8,726 nucleotides of DNA from Thermoflexales bacterium (GTDB taxonomy: Bacteria > Chloroflexota > Anaerolineae > Fen-1058), in the NCBI GenBank assembly GCA_030834835.1, contig JAUQXD010001202.1:1-8726 (forward strand), in the 5' to 3' direction. Position 1 is the stretch's first letter, and each line of letters begins with the position of its first letter. Positions 5,520 to 8,726 of this stretch are shown here, piece after piece. The notes below the pieces were generated by a model. That model did no database searches. It was given only the letters and a program-made list of their open reading frames with translations, and was not told the DNA's origin. The position numbers and the translations under genes are program-made.

Positions 5520-7082
5520 ATGGAACATGGCCTGAGCATTCCTGATCTCGGTCTATCACCCGCTGCCGCCGCCGCCCGCTTCGATACGCTCCAAACCACA
5601 CTCGTCGATCTATGGAAGTTCATCCAGTCGCTGAACCAGGACGAGCAGACCATCGTCGTCGTGCCATCGATGTCGATCGACTCCGATCTGCCCGGCGCGG
5701 AGATGCAAGCCTACGAAGAACGTTTCTTATTTTTGTTGCTTCTCCTGCGGCAGCCCCGCGCCCGATTGATCTACGTCACCTCCCAGGCCATCAACCCCAG
5801 CATCATCGATTACTATCTCGATCTGCTGCCCGGCGTCATTTCCAGCCATGCCCGCAAGCGCCTGTTTCTCGTCGCCCCGCTCGATGGTTCACCGCGCCCG
5901 CTGACCGAAAAACTTTTGCAGCGCCCGCGCTTGATCGAACACATCCGATCGTTGATCCCCAATCCCGATCGAGCGCATCTCGTCCCCTACAACACCACGA
6001 CGATGGAACGCGATCTCGCTTTGCGATTGGGCATCCCGATGTATGGCGCCGATCCCAAGTTCTTCCCGCTGGGCACCAAGAGCGGCTGCCGCCGCATCTT
6101 CGCTGAGTGCGGCGTGCCACATCCGATCGGCTTTGAGAACCTGGCCTCGATCGATGACGTGGTCAACGCCATTCACGATATGCGGGCGACCAAACCACAG
6201 ATCAAACAAGTGCTGGTCAAACTCAACGAAGGTGTCTCCGGCGAAGGCAATGCGCTGGTCGATCTGAGCAGCCCGCCCCACCCCGGCGATCCCGGCGAAA
6301 AGTCTGCCATCCGTGACTGCCTGCACGCCATGCGCTTTGAACTCGCGACGATGACTTACGAAGAGTACGCGGCTAAACTTGCCGAGCGCGGCGGCATCGT
6401 CGAAGAGCGTATCATGGGTGAGGAGTTTCTCAGCCCCAGCGTACAGCTGCGCGTCAACCCGCTGGGCAAACTCGAAGTCCTCTCCACACACGATCAATTG
6501 TTGGGTGGCCCCAGCGGTCAGAGTTACCTCGGTTGCATCTTCCCGGCGGCCAACGACTACGCGCCGATGATCACACGCGAGGCGGTGAAGGTAGGCGAGC
6601 GGCTGGCGAAAGAAGGCGTCATTGGCCGCTTCGCGCTGGACTTTGTCCTCGTCCGATCGAAGGGCGGACAGTGGGACCCCTACGCCATCGAGATCAACCT
6701 GCGCAAGGGCGGCACGACGCATCCCTTCTTGACGCTGCAATTCCTGACCGACGGCACGTACGATCCCGACACGGCGACATTCACTGCACCCAGCGGGCGT
6801 CGCAAATACTTCGTCGCCAGCGATCACGTCGAAGCGCCCAACCTGCGCGCCTTCACGCCCGATGATCTTTTCGACCTCGTCGTGCGACGCGGCCTGCACT
6901 TCGATCAGGCGCGGCAGACGGGCGTCGTCTTCCACATGATGAGCGCGCTCGGCGAGGTGGGCAAGCTGGGCATGGTGGCCGTCGGCGAATCGCCAGAGGA
7001 AGCACGCATCTTGTACGATCGCACGCTGGCGATTCTGGCTGAAGAAGGCGAACTGGCCGTAAAGTCCGGGCCGGTGGCGTAA
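5520..7082 (+). CDS. PGM1-like ATP-grasp peptide ligase
   Basis: A 520-residue cytoplasmic protein resembling PGM1, the ATP-grasp ligase that joins a peptide to a non-proteinogenic amino acid in pheganomycin biosynthesis. Such enzymes activate a carboxylate as acyl-phosphate and couple it to an amine. The N-terminal pre-ATP-grasp region (about 1-175) includes ARLIYVTSQAINPSIIDYY. The ATP-grasp domain (about 176-410) shows the GADPKFFPLGTKSG segment; Lys234 within VLVKLNEGVSGEGN, a likely ATP-binding site; EERIMGEE (295-302); and Asp374, Glu391 and Asn393 as likely Mg ligands (ALDF and EINLRKGGTTHP). The C-terminal part (about 420-510) fits the PGM1_C domain. GGGAG lies 6 bases before the ATG, and promoter 5461-5489 excludes the longer frame from 5394. 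No peptide precursor, transporter or partner biosynthetic gene is adjacent, so the substrate is unknown. It lies between two inverted-repeat elements. Confidence 0.85.
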   Translation: MEHGLSIPDLGLSPAAAAARFDTLQTTLVDLWKFIQSLNQDEQTIVVVPSMSIDSDLPGAEMQAYEERFLFLLLLLRQPRARLIYVTSQAINPSIIDYYLDLLPGVISSHARKRLFLVAPLDGSPRPLTEKLLQRPRLIEHIRSLIPNPDRAHLVPYNTTTMERDLALRLGIPMYGADPKFFPLGTKSGCRRIFAECGVPHPIGFENLASIDDVVNAIHDMRATKPQIKQVLVKLNEGVSGEGNALVDLSSPPHPGDPGEKSAIRDCLHAMRFELATMTYEEYAAKLAERGGIVEERIMGEEFLSPSVQLRVNPLGKLEVLSTHDQLLGGPSGQSYLGCIFPAANDYAPMITREAVKVGERLAKEGVIGRFALDFVLVRSKGGQWDPYAIEINLRKGGTTHPFLTLQFLTDGTYDPDTATFTAPSGRRKYFVASDHVEAPNLRAFTPDDLFDLVVRRGLHFDQARQTGVVFHMMSALGEVGKLGMVAVGESPEEARILYDRTLAILAEEGELAVKSGPVA

Positions 7083-7091
7083 GAGACGATC

Positions 7092-7255
7092 GTGTCATTC
7101 CGAGCAGAACGAGGAATCTCTCGCGCAGCAGGCGGCATGGCTGGCCAAGCTAGAGATCCCTCGTCGCAAAAAGCACTCCTCGGGATGACACTTGGCGTGG
7201 CCGAGTTTCTGCCGTCACGCATCCCGCTTGAGGGATGGCCCTCTCGGAATGACAC
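7092..7255. repeat. MITE-like dispersed repeat with 13-bp perfect inverted ends
   Basis: GTGTCATTCCGAG (7092-7104) and CTCGGAATGACAC (7243-7255) are perfect inverted copies. A third, inward copy with one mismatch, CTCGGGATGACAC, lies at 7179-7191. The first 100 bases form an imperfect hairpin in which CGAGGAATCTC pairs with GAGATCCCTCG. The ends are related to the GTCATTGCGAG element at 5289-5426. It fills the space between two convergent genes and may stop transcription from both sides. Confidence 0.6.
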
Positions 7256-7264
7256 AGACATTCG

Positions 7265-8194
7265 TTACTTGAAGTGCGGCATCACATCACTGGCGAGCAG
7301 TTCCATGCTATCTTGCTCGTTGTGATAGAACGACGTGATAAGCAGCTGCGTCCCCGCGTCTTGATACTTCCCCAGCACATCGAGCGCCTGTGACACCGTT
7401 ACGACGAAGCCCCGCATCTGAGCGGGCACGCCCAATCGTTCGCGCTTTGCCTTGAGCGCGGCCTCATCACGCGCGAGGATCATCGGGGCCAGGTTGGTCC
7501 GCTCGATCGAGTTGTAATCGCGCCCTTCGGTTTCGCAGTGGCCGCGCAGCACATCGAACTTGTGCTTCACATCGTCGGGACTGCCGAAGAAGTTGCAGGC
7601 ATCGCCCACGCGCGCCAGCGCCCGCAGCGTCAACTGCTCGCCGCCGCCGCCGATCAGGATCGGGGGATGCGGCTTTTGTACGGGCTTCGGTTCGAGCAGC
7701 GCATCTTCCACATGAAAGTATTTGCCGTGGAAGGTTGCGCGCGGTTCAGTCCACATCGTCTTGATCAGGCGAATGGCTTCTTCCATCTGGCGGATGCGGA
7801 TCGCCGGTTTTTCCGGGAAAACATAGCCATACTGCCCGTATTCCTGATAGTACCAGCCCGCGCCAAAACCAAACGTCAACCGCCCGCAGCTGATGATGTC
7901 CACTCCGGCGGCCATCTTGGCGATCAGAGCCGGATTGCGATACGCGACCGACGAGACCAGTGTACCCAATCGGATTCTGGACGTGACCGCCGCGAGCGCA
8001 GCCAACACCGTCCAACCTTCCATGAACGGCTCATCGGGTTCGCCCACGCCCGGAATCTGGATCAGGTGATCCATCACCGAGAACCACGCATAGCCCAATT
8101 CTTCGGCGCGCTGCGCCTTGTGCTTCACACCTTCAAACATCTCATAGGGATCAGAGCCGTACAGCCACGACGGATTGTGAATACCGAATTTCAT
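7265..8194 (-). CDS. LLM-class (luciferase-like) F420-dependent oxidoreductase
   Basis: A 309-residue TIM-barrel enzyme of the bacterial luciferase-like family, expected to use reduced deazaflavin F420 or a flavin for hydride transfer to a small organic substrate that is not identifiable. Family signatures include MDHLIQIPGV (41-50), RLGTLVSSVAYRNPALIAK (75-93) and GRLTFGFGAGWYYQEY (104-119). After these come a helix with Met-Trp-Thr-Glu (147-150) and EPKPVQKPHPPILIGGGG. These fit the F420-dependent subgroup (TIGR03560-like) better than true luciferases. The start at 8194 is fixed by GGAGG (8203-8199) four bases upstream. The frame extends 31 residues further (to 8287), but that part is not family-like. 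It converges on the ligase gene and is divergent from the MerR gene; no strong promoter was found on this strand in the 182-base gap. Confidence 0.9.
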   Translation of the reverse strand: MKFGIHNPSWLYGSDPYEMFEGVKHKAQRAEELGYAWFSVMDHLIQIPGVGEPDEPFMEGWTVLAALAAVTSRIRLGTLVSSVAYRNPALIAKMAAGVDIISCGRLTFGFGAGWYYQEYGQYGYVFPEKPAIRIRQMEEAIRLIKTMWTEPRATFHGKYFHVEDALLEPKPVQKPHPPILIGGGGEQLTLRALARVGDACNFFGSPDDVKHKFDVLRGHCETEGRDYNSIERTNLAPMILARDEAALKAKRERLGVPAQMRGFVVTVSQALDVLGKYQDAGTQLLITSFYHNEQDSMELLASDVMPHFK

Positions 8195-8327
8195 TTTTCC
8201 TCCGCAATCAATGACATGGAGACCAATTGCCGACTTCTCATCGGCACTCAGCCCGGTGCGTCGCATTGAACCAGAGATACCTGCCACTTTGCAGTTTTAC
8301 CATATTCGACGACTTTTATGCGAGCCC

Positions 8328-8358
8328 TTGACTTCGAGTTAGCTTCAGGTGGTACACT
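8328..8358 (+). promoter_or_regulatory. MerR-type promoter/operator with 19-base spacer
   Basis: TTGACT (8328-8333) and TACACT (8353-8358) are separated by 19 bases, the over-long spacing characteristic of MerR-regulated promoters. The spacer contains an imperfect palindrome, ACTTCGAGTTAGCTTCAGGT (8331-8350), in which 12 of 20 positions are symmetric. It drives the MerR gene itself, implying autoregulation. The site lies 134 bases from the divergent oxidoreductase start. Confidence 0.7.
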
Positions 8359-8376
8359 ATCCTTCGAGGTGAATTT

Positions 8377-8726
8377 ATGAAGATCGCAGAAGTGAGTGAG
8401 CGACAGGGCATGTCGTCGGATACGTTGCGCTACTATGAGCGGATTGGTCTCATTCCGCCCGTCAATCGAAACGGAAGCGGCATCCGGGATTACAACGAAC
8501 TCGACATCCGGCGGGTCGAATTCATCAAGTGCATGCGGAGCGCCGGGCTGCCCATCGAAGTATTGATCGAATACATGGACCTGGTGCAGCGCGGCGACCA
8601 GACCATTGAGACGCGCAAGGAAATCCTGAAAGAACAACGGGCTTTGCTGACCGCGCGCATCCAGGCCATGCAAAAAACATTGGACCTGTTGAATCACAAA
8701 ATCCAGGTCTATGAGAATCGAATTTT
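8377..8726 (+). CDS. MerR-family regulator, AdhR/NmlR-like (3' end missing)
   Basis: The first 116 codons of a DNA-binding regulator running off the right edge; family members are usually about 125-145 residues, so only a short tail is missing. The winged-helix MerR head is clear: MKIAEVSERQGMSSDTLRYY (1-20), ERIGLIPPVN, then RNGSGIRDYNELDIRRVEFI (31-50). A long helix (about 76-115) would form the antiparallel dimer coiled coil. The sequence closely recalls Bacillus AdhR, including Cys52 in FIKCMR, which in AdhR/NmlR-type regulators responds to reactive aldehydes or thiol stress. That comparison is from memory. GAGGTGA (8366-8372) precedes the ATG by four bases. It is divergent from the luciferase-like oxidoreductase, a possible target, as are any genes beyond the right edge. 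Confidence 0.9.
   Translation, partial: MKIAEVSERQGMSSDTLRYYERIGLIPPVNRNGSGIRDYNELDIRRVEFIKCMRSAGLPIEVLIEYMDLVQRGDQTIETRKEILKEQRALLTARIQAMQKTLDLLNHKIQVYENRI

Noticed and set aside
5889..6935. Long minus-strand open frame opposite the PGM1-like ligase
   Set aside because: The sense strand has ATP-grasp motifs, a promoter and a ribosome-binding site; this frame has none of these.
8248..8697. Minus-strand open frame opposite the MerR gene
   Set aside because: The plus strand encodes an unmistakable MerR head with its own operator and ribosome-binding site.

Overview
The window most resembles a chromosomal segment from a high-GC bacterium of the Chloroflexota, probably Anaerolineae-like. This is an inference from several clues: a lipoprotein with a Thr/Pro-rich linker of the kind common in that phylum, an F420-type luciferase-like oxidoreductase, a PGM1-type ATP-grasp ligase, sigma70 promoters whose -10 box lies so close to the ATG that the mRNA should be leaderless, and intergenic GTCATT(G/C)CGAG-type dispersed repeats. 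No 16S or other phylogenetic marker is present.

Layout. Positions 1-1309 (minus) hold the 5' part of a sensor histidine kinase that runs off the left edge. Positions 1467-2998 (plus) form a visibly lower-GC block: a good promoter, a HEPN-domain protein of the pEK499_p136 type, a small helical protein 35 bases downstream, and a lipoprotein. Just after it are a decayed tRNA-like sequence (about 3044-3126) and a hairpin, followed by small palindromes (3178-3328). A 113-residue three-helix membrane protein (3439-3780, plus) has its own promoter and a hairpin downstream.

Positions 3781-4413 contain no convincing gene but are dense in structure: a terminator-like hairpin, a 129-base nest of inverted repeats (3868-3996), and an array of about 12.5 units of 21 bp (4034-4303). 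An SPL-family radical SAM protein follows (4414-5277), apparently read from a leaderless transcript, so a longer upstream reading through the repeat array is unlikely. The 520-residue PGM1-like peptide ligase (5520-7082) lies between two different but related inverted-repeat elements (5289-5426 and 7092-7255). A luciferase-like F420-type oxidoreductase (7265-8194, minus) converges on it. Divergent from the oxidoreductase, an AdhR/NmlR-like MerR regulator (8377 to the right edge) has a classic MerR promoter with a 19-base spacer.

How the genes work together. Most look like independent transcription units. The two groupings worth attention are the HEPN/small helical protein/lipoprotein block beside the tRNA remnant (a possible small accessory or defence island) and the divergent MerR-oxidoreductase pair. 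The likeliest undescribed elements are the HEPN operon and the 3868-4303 structured repeat region.
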